From Ramlibacter lithotrophicus (GTDB lineage: Bacteria > Pseudomonadota > Gammaproteobacteria > Burkholderiales > Burkholderiaceae_C), in assembly GCF_012184415.1 (NCBI RefSeq), contig NZ_VTOX01000001.1, positions 930,001 to 994,000 on the forward strand: DNA of 64,000 nucleotides, read 5' to 3'. The position numbers were made by a program, and so were the translations under genes. Positions 57,703 to 64,000 of this stretch are shown here, piece after piece (within the stretch, counting starts at the first letter, position 1; the number at the start of each line of letters is the position of its first letter). Below the pieces are notes generated by a model. That model was not told the origin of the DNA and searched no databases. It saw nothing but the letters and a program-made list of their open reading frames with translations.

Positions 57703-58527
57703 ATGCAGCACACGCGAACGGTCTTCTTCATCTCGGACGGCACCGGCATCACCGCTGAAACGTTCGGCAACGCCATCCTCGCGCAGTTCGAGTTCAAGCC
57801 GCGCCACGTGCGCCTGCCGTTCGTCGACACCGTGGACAAGGCGCACCAGGTCGTGCGTCACGTCAACCACATCGCCGAGGTCGAGGGCCGCAAGCCGATC
57901 GTCTTCACGACGCTGGTCAACGTCGAAATCATGCAGGTGCTCGAGCAGGGCTGCAAAGGCATGCTGCTCGACATGTTCGGCACCTTCGTCGCGCCGCTCG
58001 AAGTCGAGCTGGGGATGAAGTCCAACCACCGCATCGGCCGCTTTTCCGACGTCAGCAAGAGCAAGGAATACCATGAGCGGATCGAGGCGATCAACTTCAC
58101 CCTCGCCCACGACGACGGGCAGTCCACGCGCGACCTCCAGCGCGCCGACGTGATCCTGGTGGGCGTCAGCCGCAGCGGCAAGACCCCGACTTCGCTGTAC
58201 CTGGCGATGCAGCACGGCCTGAAGGCCGCCAACTATCCGCTGATCCCCGAGGACTTCGAGCGGCAGCAACTGCCGGCCGCGCTGCAGCCGCACCGGCAGA
58301 AGATCTTCGGCCTGAGCATCCAGCCGGAGCGGCTCTCGGAGATCCGCCACGAGCGGCGGCCGAACTCGCGCTACGCATCGCTGGAGAACTGCCGCAGCGA
58401 GGTGGCCGACGCCGAAGCGATGATGCGGCGGGCCGGCATCCGGTGGCTCAGCACCACCACGAAGTCCATCGAAGAGATCGCCACCACCATCCTGCAGGAA
58501 ATCCGGCCGGAGCGGCTGGAGTATTGA
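57703..58527 (+). CDS. ppsR: PEP synthase regulatory protein (bifunctional kinase/pyrophosphorylase)
   Basis: A 274-residue DUF299 protein. It begins [20 protein letters not shown], carries the P-loop [14 protein letters not shown] and the late motif [18 protein letters not shown]. PpsR inactivates PpsA by ADP-dependent phosphorylation and restores it by phosphate-dependent removal. It is divergent from ppsA with 184 bp between starts. Confidence 0.95.
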   Translation: MQHTRTVFFISDGTGITAETFGNAILAQFEFKPRHVRLPFVDTVDKAHQVVRHVNHIAEVEGRKPIVFTTLVNVEIMQVLEQGCKGMLLDMFGTFVAPLEVELGMKSNHRIGRFSDVSKSKEYHERIEAINFTLAHDDGQSTRDLQRADVILVGVSRSGKTPTSLYLAMQHGLKAANYPLIPEDFERQQLPAALQPHRQKIFGLSIQPERLSEIRHERRPNSRYASLENCRSEVADAEAMMRRAGIRWLSTTTKSIEEIATTILQEIRPERLEY

Positions 58528-58568
58528 GGCACTGCCGTCCGGCCTCGCCGGTGGCACATGTCGGCTGG

Positions 58569-58605
58569 ATAGTCTTTTCCAATTCACAAAATTGACTCAA
58601 TGAAT
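58569..58605. promoter_or_regulatory. OxyR-type site upstream of ahpC
   Basis: The spacing ATAG-N7-CAAT-N7-ATTG-N7-GAAT matches the OxyR pattern ATAG-N7-CTAT-N7-ATAG-N7-CTAT in 12 of 16 bases. A perfect repeat CCAATTCA/TGAATTGG (58579-58586, 58601-58608) is embedded. A TTGGAT directly after it may be the -35, with TTAGTC 17 bp later as a weak -10. This fits peroxide activation of ahpC. Confidence 0.65.
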
Positions 58606-58681
58606 TGGATTAATTGACGGATCGCTCTTAGTCTCTCCCTGTCACCCGTTTCGACAACCTTAGACAAGAGAGGAAACCTGC

Positions 58682-59245
58682 ATGTCCGTCATCAACACCC
58701 ATATCAAGCCCTTCAGGAACATGGCCTTCAAGGAAGGCAAGTTCATCGAAGTCACGGATGAGGCCGTCAAGGGCAAGTGGTCGGTGTTCTTCTTCTATCC
58801 CGCCGACTTCACCTTCGTCTGCCCGACGGAGCTGGGCGACGTGGCCGACCGGTACGCCGAGTTCCAGAAGCTCGGCGTGGAGATCTACTCGGTGTCCACA
58901 GACACGCACTTCACCCACAAGGCGTGGCACGACAGCTCGGACACGATCCGCAAGATCAGGTACACGATGATCGGCGACCCGACCGGCACGCTGACCCGGA
59001 ACTTCGATGTCATGCGCGAAGCCGAGGGCCTGGCCGACCGCGGCACTTTCATCGTCGATCCGCAGGGCGTCATCCAGGCCGTGGAAATCACCGCCGAGGG
59101 CATCGGCCGCAACGCCACCGACCTGCTGCGCAAGGTCAAGGCCGCCCAGTACGTGGCAGCCCACCCGGGTGAAGTCTGCCCCGCCAAGTGGGAAGAAGGC
59201 GCCGCCACGCTGAAGCCTTCGCTCGATCTGGTCGGGAAAATCTGA
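58682..59245 (+). CDS. ahpC: Alkyl hydroperoxide reductase subunit C (peroxiredoxin)
   Basis: A 187-residue typical 2-Cys peroxiredoxin. The peroxidatic cysteine is in [14 protein letters not shown], the resolving one in [20 protein letters not shown] lies before the ATG. It reduces hydrogen and organic peroxides, recycled by AhpF encoded downstream. Confidence 0.98.
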   Translation: MSVINTHIKPFRNMAFKEGKFIEVTDEAVKGKWSVFFFYPADFTFVCPTELGDVADRYAEFQKLGVEIYSVSTDTHFTHKAWHDSSDTIRKIRYTMIGDPTGTLTRNFDVMREAEGLADRGTFIVDPQGVIQAVEITAEGIGRNATDLLRKVKAAQYVAAHPGEVCPAKWEEGAATLKPSLDLVGKI

Positions 59246-59246
59246 T

Positions 59247-59361
59247 CACTTCAGCAAGTCGCAAGCGACTTGCTGAAGTGGCCCGGCCAGTGCGGCGAGG
59301 ACCGGCGAAGCCGGATCCTCACCGCAGGTGAGACCGCGCTGCACGCTGTTCCGCGCGGTCT
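59247..59361. repeat. Hairpin cluster between ahpC and ahpF
   Basis: First, a perfect 16-bp stem with a 2-nt loop (59247-59262 with 59265-59280; CACTTCAGCAAGTCGC and its complement), starting almost at the ahpC stop. Second, an imperfect 15-bp stem at 59291-59326 centred on CCGGC-GAA-GCCGG. Third, AGACCGCGC/GCGCGGTCT (59331-59339, 59353-59361). None has a T-run. It may stabilise ahpC mRNA and reduce ahpF expression, as expected when AhpC is needed in excess. Confidence 0.75.
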
Positions 59362-59447
59362 GGTGCCGCTAGCGGAAGAACAACGTCATGGCCTCGACGC
59401 GACCAGCGCCCGGGCCTTGCCATCCCAGAACTCGAAACGGAATCCCC

Positions 59448-61010
59448 ATGCTCGACGCCAATCTGAAAGCCCAGCTCGCCGCCTACCTGGAACGCATGAC
59501 GCAGCCGGTGGAACTCGTCGCCGCGCTGGACGAGAGTCCCGCTTCGGCCGACCTGCGGGCGCTGCTCCATGACGTGAGCGAAGCGTCGCCGCAGGTGCGC
59601 GTGATCGAAACCACGGGCGCCGGCAAGCGCACGCCTTCGTTCTCCGTGAACCGGCCCGGCCAGACGCACGGACCGCGCTTCGCCGGCCTGCCCCTCGGCC
59701 ACGAGTTCACTTCGCTCGTGCTGGCACTGCTGCAGGTCGGTGGCTACCCGCCGAAGGTGGACGAAACCGTGCTGCGGCAGATCCGCGAACTGCAAGGCGA
59801 CTTCGAGTTCGAGATCTACATCTCGCTCACCTGCCACAACTGCCCGGACGTGGTGCAGGCGCTCAACCTGATGGCGGTCCAGAACCCGCGCATCAAGACG
59901 ACGATGATCGACGGTGCCCTGTTCCAGGACGAAGTCAGGGAGCGCGAGATCATGGCCGTGCCGACGGTCTTCCTCAACGGCACCCGCTTCGGCCAGGGAC
60001 GCATGAGCCTGGAAGAGATCCTGGCGAAGATCGATACCGGCGGCGCCGCGCGCGAAGCCGAAAAGATCGCGGCCAAGGCGCCGTTCGACGTCCTGGTCGT
60101 CGGCGGCGGCCCGGCCGGCGCGGCGGCGGCCGTGTATGCGGCGCGCAAGGGCATCCGCACGGGCATCGCATCGGAACGCTTCGGCGGCCAGGTGCTGGAT
60201 ACGCTGGGCATCGAGAACTTCATCTCGGTCAAGGAGACCGAAGGGCCGAAGTTCGCGCTCGCCCTGGAGGAACACGTCCGCCACTACGACGTCGACGTCA
60301 TGAACCTGCAGCGGGCCAAGGGACTGGTCCGCCACGGCGACCTGGTCGAAGTGCAGCTGGAAAGCGGCGCCTCGCTCAAGGCGCGCAGTGTCATCCTGAG
60401 CACGGGCGCCCGCTGGCGCACGATCAACGTGCCTGGCGAGCAGGAGTACCGCAACAAGGGCGTGGCCTACTGCCCGCACTGCGACGGTCCGCTGTTCAAG
60501 GGCAAGCGCGTGGCGGTCATCGGCGGCGGCAACTCCGGCGTGGAAGCGGCGATCGACCTGGCGGGCGTCGTGGAGCACGTCACCCTGATCGAATACGACA
60601 CGCAGTTGCGCGCCGATGCGGTGCTGCAGCGCAAGCTGGCCAGCCTGCCGAACGTGACGACGATCGTGAACGCCAGGACCACCGAGATCACCGGCGACGG
60701 CAGCAGGGTCGACGGCCTGGTCTACGAGGACCGGGCCTCCGGCGAAAGCCATCGGGTGGAACTGGCCGGGGTGTTCGTGCAGATCGGCCTGGTGCCCAAC
60801 ACCGAATGGCTGCGCGGCACGGTCGAGTTGTCGCGGCACGGCGAAATCGTCGTCGATGCTCGCGGCGCCACCTCGGTGCCGGGCGTATTCGCCGCGGGCG
60901 ATGCCACCACGGTGCCGTTCAAGCAGATCATCATCGCGGCCGGGGACGGCGCGAAGGCCGCGCTGGCGGCGTTCGACCACCTGATCCGCCAACCTGTGAA
61001 TGCCGCGTAA
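59448..61010 (+). CDS. ahpF: Alkyl hydroperoxide reductase subunit F
   Basis: A 520-residue flavoprotein. N-terminal tandem thioredoxin folds with CHNC at about 129-132 ([12 protein letters not shown]); FAD fold [21 protein letters not shown]; redox-active CPHC in [17 protein letters not shown] fold [14 protein letters not shown]. It passes electrons from NADH to AhpC. The start at 59448 ([17 protein letters not shown]) follows homologues; the frame is open a little further upstream. Confidence 0.97.
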   Translation: MLDANLKAQLAAYLERMTQPVELVAALDESPASADLRALLHDVSEASPQVRVIETTGAGKRTPSFSVNRPGQTHGPRFAGLPLGHEFTSLVLALLQVGGYPPKVDETVLRQIRELQGDFEFEIYISLTCHNCPDVVQALNLMAVQNPRIKTTMIDGALFQDEVREREIMAVPTVFLNGTRFGQGRMSLEEILAKIDTGGAAREAEKIAAKAPFDVLVVGGGPAGAAAAVYAARKGIRTGIASERFGGQVLDTLGIENFISVKETEGPKFALALEEHVRHYDVDVMNLQRAKGLVRHGDLVEVQLESGASLKARSVILSTGARWRTINVPGEQEYRNKGVAYCPHCDGPLFKGKRVAVIGGGNSGVEAAIDLAGVVEHVTLIEYDTQLRADAVLQRKLASLPNVTTIVNARTTEITGDGSRVDGLVYEDRASGESHRVELAGVFVQIGLVPNTEWLRGTVELSRHGEIVVDARGATSVPGVFAAGDATTVPFKQIIIAAGDGAKAALAAFDHLIRQPVNAA

Positions 61011-61079
61011 CGACGCCGCCGCGCTTCACGCGGGGAGCCGAATTCCGGGAGAATCGGCGGCTCACCCGCGGGAGAACGT

Positions 61080-61556
61080 ATGCAAGGCGATCCACAAGTC
61101 ATCCAGCACCTGCAGGCCCAGCTCAGGAACGAGCTGACCGCCACCAACCAGTACTTCCTGCACTACAGGATCCTCAAGCACTGGGGCTTCGACCATCTCG
61201 CCAAGAAGGAATACGAAGAGTCCATCGGCGAGATGAAGCACGCGGACCGGCTGATGGAGCGCATCCTGATGCTCGACGGGCTGCCCAACCTGCAGGACCT
61301 CGGCAAACTGCTGGTGGGCGAAAACGTGCCGGAAATCCTGGAATGCGACCTGCGGCTGGAACGCGCCGCGCAAGCGACCATCAAGGACGGCATCGCCCAC
61401 TGCGAGGCGGTACGGGATTACGTGTCGCGCGAGATCCTGGCCGACATCCTCGAGGACACGGAAGAGCACGTCGACTTCCTGGAGACGCAGCTCGACCTGC
61501 TGGGCAAGGTGGGTTTGCAGAACTACCTGCAGTCGCAGATGGGGCACGCCAGCTGA
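61080..61556 (+). CDS. bfr: Bacterioferritin
   Basis: A 158-residue four-helix ferritin starting MQGDPQVIQHLQAQLRNELTATNQYFLHYR. The haem ligand Met52 is present (GEMKHADRLM). Ferroxidase ligands E18, E51, H54, E94 and H130 are present by position, while position 127, Glu in E. coli, is Thr (DTEEH). It stores iron and detoxifies it after ahpCF. The ATG has CGGGAGAA upstream. Confidence 0.95.
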   Translation: MQGDPQVIQHLQAQLRNELTATNQYFLHYRILKHWGFDHLAKKEYEESIGEMKHADRLMERILMLDGLPNLQDLGKLLVGENVPEILECDLRLERAAQATIKDGIAHCEAVRDYVSREILADILEDTEEHVDFLETQLDLLGKVGLQNYLQSQMGHAS

Positions 61557-61634
61557 ACGCGGTGCGGCAGCGGATGCGCTGACCCACCGCCCCAGCATCC
61601 GCAGGAACCTTGGGGGCTTGACTTATGTCATTGC

Positions 61635-61654
61635 AAATGCGAGCCATTCGCATT
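61635..61654. promoter_or_regulatory. Fur-type box in the bfd promoter
   Basis: AAATGCGAGCCATTCGCATT is a near-perfect inverted repeat (AATGCGA and TCGCATT) of the kind seen in betaproteobacterial Fur boxes. It lies between TTGCAA (61631-61636) and CATAAT (61655-61660), spaced 18 bp, so Fur would occlude the promoter and bfd would be induced under iron limitation, when Bfr iron must be released. Confidence 0.7.
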
Positions 61655-61696
61655 CATAATGCATGACATCAGCCACCCAACCCAGCAGTACCTGCC

Positions 61697-61939
61697 ATGA
61701 TCGTCTGCGTTTGCCGCCGCGTCTCCGACCGGGACATCGCCCGCCACGCCCGCGCCGGCATGGATTTCAGCGACATCCAGTTCGAGCTGGGCGTGGCGAC
61801 CCAGTGCGGCCAGTGCGAATGCAGTGCCCGCGAGATCGTCGATCAGTGCAGCGCCACCGCACCGGTGGCGGCCATCCGGCGCGATCCGGCCGGCTGCGGC
61901 GGTGATTGCGGCTGCGCCGGGGCGGCTGCGCGGGCCTGA
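61697..61939 (+). CDS. bfd: Bacterioferritin-associated ferredoxin
   Basis: An 80-residue protein with the BFD-type [2Fe-2S] domain: [12 protein letters not shown] (CxC) and [12 protein letters not shown] (CxxC). Bfd reduces the haem of bacterioferritin so that stored iron can leave. An extra CGGDCGCAG near the C-terminus adds three cysteines, not usual for short Bfd. It follows bfr in the same direction, with its own Fur-type promoter. Confidence 0.93.
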   Translation: MIVCVCRRVSDRDIARHARAGMDFSDIQFELGVATQCGQCECSAREIVDQCSATAPVAAIRRDPAGCGGDCGCAGAAARA

Positions 61940-61953
61940 CCGCCGCCGTCCTG

Positions 61954-62361
61954 CTACAGCCCCAGCGCGGCGATGCCCGCGCGGGCGATCTGCGCATCTT
62001 CCGTCGACTTGACGCCGCTCACGCCCACGGCGCCCAGGCAAGTGCCGTCCTTCATGATCGGCACCCCGCCCTCCAGCAGGCCCCTGAGGTCGGGCGCGCT
62101 CAGGAACGAGACCCGTCCGCCGTTGATCATCTCTTCGTAAATCCGGCTCTCGCGCTGCCCGACGGCAGCCGTGTTGGCCTTGGCCGGCGCGATATGAGCG
62201 GAAATGGGGGCGGCGCCGTCCAGGCGCTGCAGCCACAGCAGGTGCCCGCCGTCGTCCACGATGGCGATGCTGACCGCCCATTTGTTCTTCACAGCTTCGG
62301 CCTCGGCGGCGGCGGCGATCGCCTTGACGTCGGCCAGTTCCAGGGAAGGTTTGTTCTTCAT
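61954..62361 (-). CDS. GlcG/HbpS-family (DUF336) protein
   Basis: A 135-residue protein: [44 protein letters not shown], and [19 protein letters not shown], typical of the GlcG/HbpS family. HbpS is a haem-binding redox sensor, GlcG lies in glycolate operons, and other members are corrinoid-adenosyltransferase-like. No signal peptide. Start chosen at ATG 62361 after a poor ribosome site. It is convergent with bfd. Confidence 0.85.
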   Translation of the reverse strand: MKNKPSLELADVKAIAAAAEAEAVKNKWAVSIAIVDDGGHLLWLQRLDGAAPISAHIAPAKANTAAVGQRESRIYEEMINGGRVSFLSAPDLRGLLEGGVPIMKDGTCLGAVGVSGVKSTEDAQIARAGIAALGL

Positions 62362-62768
62362 GCTGCGTTCTCCTGTCTTGCAGCCCGGGAGCATAGCCGC
62401 CGGGAAGCGCCTTATTGCCGGGCTTGCGGTCAACTCACCTTGAACCAACTCTGTGCCCTGCCCCTCAAATATCTGTGCTCTCGCTGGTTCGTATCGGGCT
62501 GCAGGCAAGGCGCGGGCGCCGGCCAATACTCGACGTATTGGCCGGTGACCGCAACGCGGCATGCAGCCCGATACGAGCCAGCCCGAAGGGTTCGGCGCCT
62601 GCGGGGCCCTCGGCGGCCGTCCGAAACGGGTCCAGACGTCCAGTCTGGACCCGCTCCGGCCAGCCACCGATGATCCCCGCATCCATCCGAACGAGAGTAC
62701 AGATATTTGAGGGGCGGGGCACTAGAATGCGCCCATCTAATCGCCATCAGGCAAAAGGAGTACCACCC
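62362..62768. other. Intergenic region holding the inverted-repeat element
   Basis: A 407-bp gap between two divergent genes. No gene is supported; the open frames crossing it are products of the palindromes. About 270 bp are taken up by the element at 62453-62722, leaving 91 bp before the GlcG-like start and 46 bp before the BAX-inhibitor-like start. A TAGAAT at 62723-62728, directly after the element, may be the -10 for the latter. Confidence 0.6.
62453..62722. repeat. MITE-like element with 31-bp terminal inverted repeats
   Basis: Ends 62453-62483 and 62692-62722 are inverted copies identical in 29 of 31 bases (starting GTGCCC(T/C)GCCCCTCAAAT). Within, 62483-62503 pairs with 62562-62582 (20 of 21, one G-T wobble), CCGGCCAATAC-TCGAC-GTATTGGCCGG occupies 62519-62545, and CGGGTCCAGAC-GTCCA-GTCTGGACCCG occupies 62627-62653. 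There is no coding capacity and no obvious target duplication. It looks like a non-autonomous mobile element or a large structured RNA/DNA element. Confidence 0.75.
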
Positions 62769-63455
62769 ATGACTGACCAGGTCCGGACCATCGACTATGG
62801 CCGTGCGCTGCCGGCGGCCGAACAACGCAATCGCGTCCTGCGCAACACCTACTGGCTGCTCGCCCTGAGCCTGCTGCCCACGGTGCTGGGCGCCTGGCTG
62901 GGCGTGGCGACGGGCATGACCGCCGGCCTCGGCGGCGGGCTGGGCCTGATCGTCTTCCTCGGCGGCGCGTTCGGCTTCATGTTCGCCATCGAGAAAACCA
63001 AGAATTCCGCCGCCGGCGTTCCGGTGCTGCTGGCGTTCACCTTCTTCATGGGATTGATGCTGTCGCGGCTGATCGCGGTGATCCTGGGATCGCAGAACGG
63101 CGCGAGCATGATCATGACGGCGTTCGGCGGGACGGCCGGCGTGTTCCTGGTGATGGCGACGCTGTCCAGCGTGATCAAGCGCGACTTGTCCGGCATGGGC
63201 AAGTGGCTCTTCGCCGGCGCCCTCGTGATCATGGTCGGCGCCATCATCAACGTGTTTGTCGGCTCCAGCGTCGGCATGATGGTGATCAGCACGCTGGCGA
63301 TCGGCGTGTTCAGCCTGTTCATGCTGTTCGACCTGAAGCGGATCGTCGACGGCGGCGAGACCAACTACATCTCCGCCACGCTGGCGCTGTACCTGGACAT
63401 CTTCAACGTCTTCCAGAGCCTGCTGGTGCTGCTGGGCCTGTCCGACGGCGACTGA
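62769..63455 (+). CDS. BAX inhibitor-1/YccA family membrane protein
   Basis: A 228-residue protein with seven membrane helices, started at ATG 62769 with AAAAGGAG ahead. Family marks include RNTYWLLALSLLPTVLGAW, a GLMLSRLIAVILG helix and the C-terminal LFDLKRIVDGGETNYISATLALYLDIFNVFQSLL, with the conserved acidic residues of the pH-sensitive calcium channel BsYetJ. YccA modulates FtsH proteolysis in E. coli. The frame is open upstream only because of the element. Confidence 0.92.
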   Translation: MTDQVRTIDYGRALPAAEQRNRVLRNTYWLLALSLLPTVLGAWLGVATGMTAGLGGGLGLIVFLGGAFGFMFAIEKTKNSAAGVPVLLAFTFFMGLMLSRLIAVILGSQNGASMIMTAFGGTAGVFLVMATLSSVIKRDLSGMGKWLFAGALVIMVGAIINVFVGSSVGMMVISTLAIGVFSLFMLFDLKRIVDGGETNYISATLALYLDIFNVFQSLLVLLGLSDGD

Positions 63456-63475
63456 GACCTGCTCGGGAACGACGA

Positions 63476-63498
63476 CGGGGCCTGCGGGCCCCGTTTTC
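63476..63498. terminator. Terminator between the YccA-like gene and rlmD
   Basis: CGGGGCC-TGCG-GGCCCCG followed by TTTTC on the plus strand; 7-bp GC-rich stem between convergent genes. Confidence 0.85.
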
Positions 63499-63501
63499 AT
63501 T

Positions 63502-64000
63502 TCAGTGGCCGTCCGCCGCGTCGAGATCGAAGACGGCGATGCTTTCCACGTGCGCCGTGTGCGGGAACATGTTGACCACGCCGGCTGCGGTGCAGCGGTA
63601 GCCGCCCTGGTGCACCAGGAGGCCGGCGTCGCGGGCCAGCGTCGCCGGATTGCAGCTCACGTAGACGATGCGGCGCGGCGGCCGCCACCCGCCGCGCGAT
63701 CCGGGCTGCTGGTGCAGGTCCGCCACCGCCTTGGCCAGGGCAAACGCGCCTTCGCGCGGCGGGTCCACCAGCCAGCGGTCGGCCACGCCGTCGGCGGTGA
63801 GCTGCTCCGGCGTCATCAGGAACAGGTTGCGGGCCACGAAGCCGGTCGGCGCCAGCCGCTGCCTGCCACCGTTGTGCTCGTAGTTCTCGCGCGAGCGCGC
63901 GACCAGCGTCTCGCTGCCTTCGATGCCGAGCACCGAGCCGGCCCGCGTCGCGATCGGCAGCGTGAAGTTGCCCAGGCCGCAGAACCAGTCGATGACGCGC
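63502..64000 (-). CDS. rlmD: 23S rRNA (uracil-5-)-methyltransferase RlmD (3' part)
   Basis: The last 165 codons of a TrmA/RlmD-type enzyme; the 5' part lies beyond the window. Visible are the SAM-binding [17 protein letters not shown] at the window edge, [25 protein letters not shown] and the catalytic cysteine in [14 protein letters not shown] with the base glutamate in VESIAVFDL. It methylates U1939 of 23S rRNA. The FeS domain cannot be checked. Confidence 0.92.
   Translation of the reverse strand, partial: RVIDWFCGLGNFTLPIATRAGSVLGIEGSETLVARSRENYEHNGGRQRLAPTGFVARNLFLMTPEQLTADGVADRWLVDPPREGAFALAKAVADLHQQPGSRGGWRPPRRIVYVSCNPATLARDAGLLVHQGGYRCTAAGVVNMFPHTAHVESIAVFDLDAADGH

Noticed and set aside
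61557-61620. GCGGATGC/GCATCCGC repeat after bfr as a terminator
   Set aside because: 18-nt loop and no T-run; too weak to call.

Overview
The window is high-GC DNA (by eye about two thirds G+C) with betaproteobacterial gene content: Bug/TctC-type solute-binding proteins, an rpsF-priB-rpsR-rplI operon, MoaE/MoaD/MoeA/MobB, a ClpB with a sigma32-like promoter, PpsA/PpsR, AhpC/AhpF and Bfr/Bfd. Several families (lysine/alanine-tailed SWIB protein, membrane-anchored trehalose-phosphate synthase, DUF4212 plus sodium:solute symporter) fit Burkholderiales, most likely Comamonadaceae (Ramlibacter/Variovorax-like). The genus is inferred. I found no rRNA, tRNA, CRISPR array, prophage or transposase gene.

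Layout. 1-2.2 kb: the start of an unknown gene, an AT-rich divergent promoter region, an EamA exporter and a SWIB/histone-H1-like DNA-binding protein. 2.2-9 kb: a catabolic-looking module with a divergent ThDP enzyme, a TetR regulator, a Bug-type binding protein, a Gfo/Idh/MocA dehydrogenase, a DUF993 protein and a sugar phosphate isomerase/epimerase. Two near-identical operators tie the ThDP gene, the TetR gene and the binding-protein operon together; the substrate is unknown. 9-14.8 kb: bactofilin, a secreted DUF1444-like protein, an orphan Bug protein, a histidine phosphatase and the GspA/GspB (ExeA/ExeB) pair. 14.8-21.3 kb: a module with an RND efflux pump, a DUF2892 membrane protein, a CsoR-type regulator, an ArsR regulator carrying a Cys pair like those of persulfide sensors, and two half-size YeeE/YedE sulfur transporters. 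21.3-30.6 kb: mixed housekeeping and hypothetical genes (HutG-like hydrolase, Nudix, SDR, AcuI-like reductase, ClpB).

30.6-37.3 kb is one long minus-strand run read alaA-hom-thrC-mobB-moeA-moaD-moaE, mostly joined by ATGA overlaps. It links alanine/threonine synthesis to molybdenum cofactor assembly and is interrupted by a cluster of strong hairpins between hom and thrC. 37.3-44.5 kb: Mth938-like protein, Bcp peroxiredoxin, a possible small RNA, PhoH, DnaB (with a perfect DnaA box upstream) and a membrane-anchored OtsA. 44.6-46.1 kb: the ribosomal/primosomal operon. 46.2-57.5 kb: an acetate-type nutrient uptake and gluconeogenesis region (exonuclease, CBS/DUF294 protein, two paralogous symporters with EF-hand-like loops, DUF4212, TPR protein, PpsA), with PpsR divergent. 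58.6-62.4 kb: peroxide and iron genes (ahpC with an OxyR-like site, ahpF, bfr, bfd with a Fur-like box, GlcG/HbpS-like protein). 62.45-62.72 kb holds a 270-bp element with 31-bp terminal inverted repeats and nested palindromes, followed by a BAX-inhibitor-family membrane protein and the 3' part of rlmD.

The observations most worth following are the TetR-governed module of unknown substrate, the RND/YeeE sulfur module, the MITE-like element, the hairpin clusters inside two operons, the possible sRNA upstream of phoH, and the calcium-loop-like insertions in both symporters.
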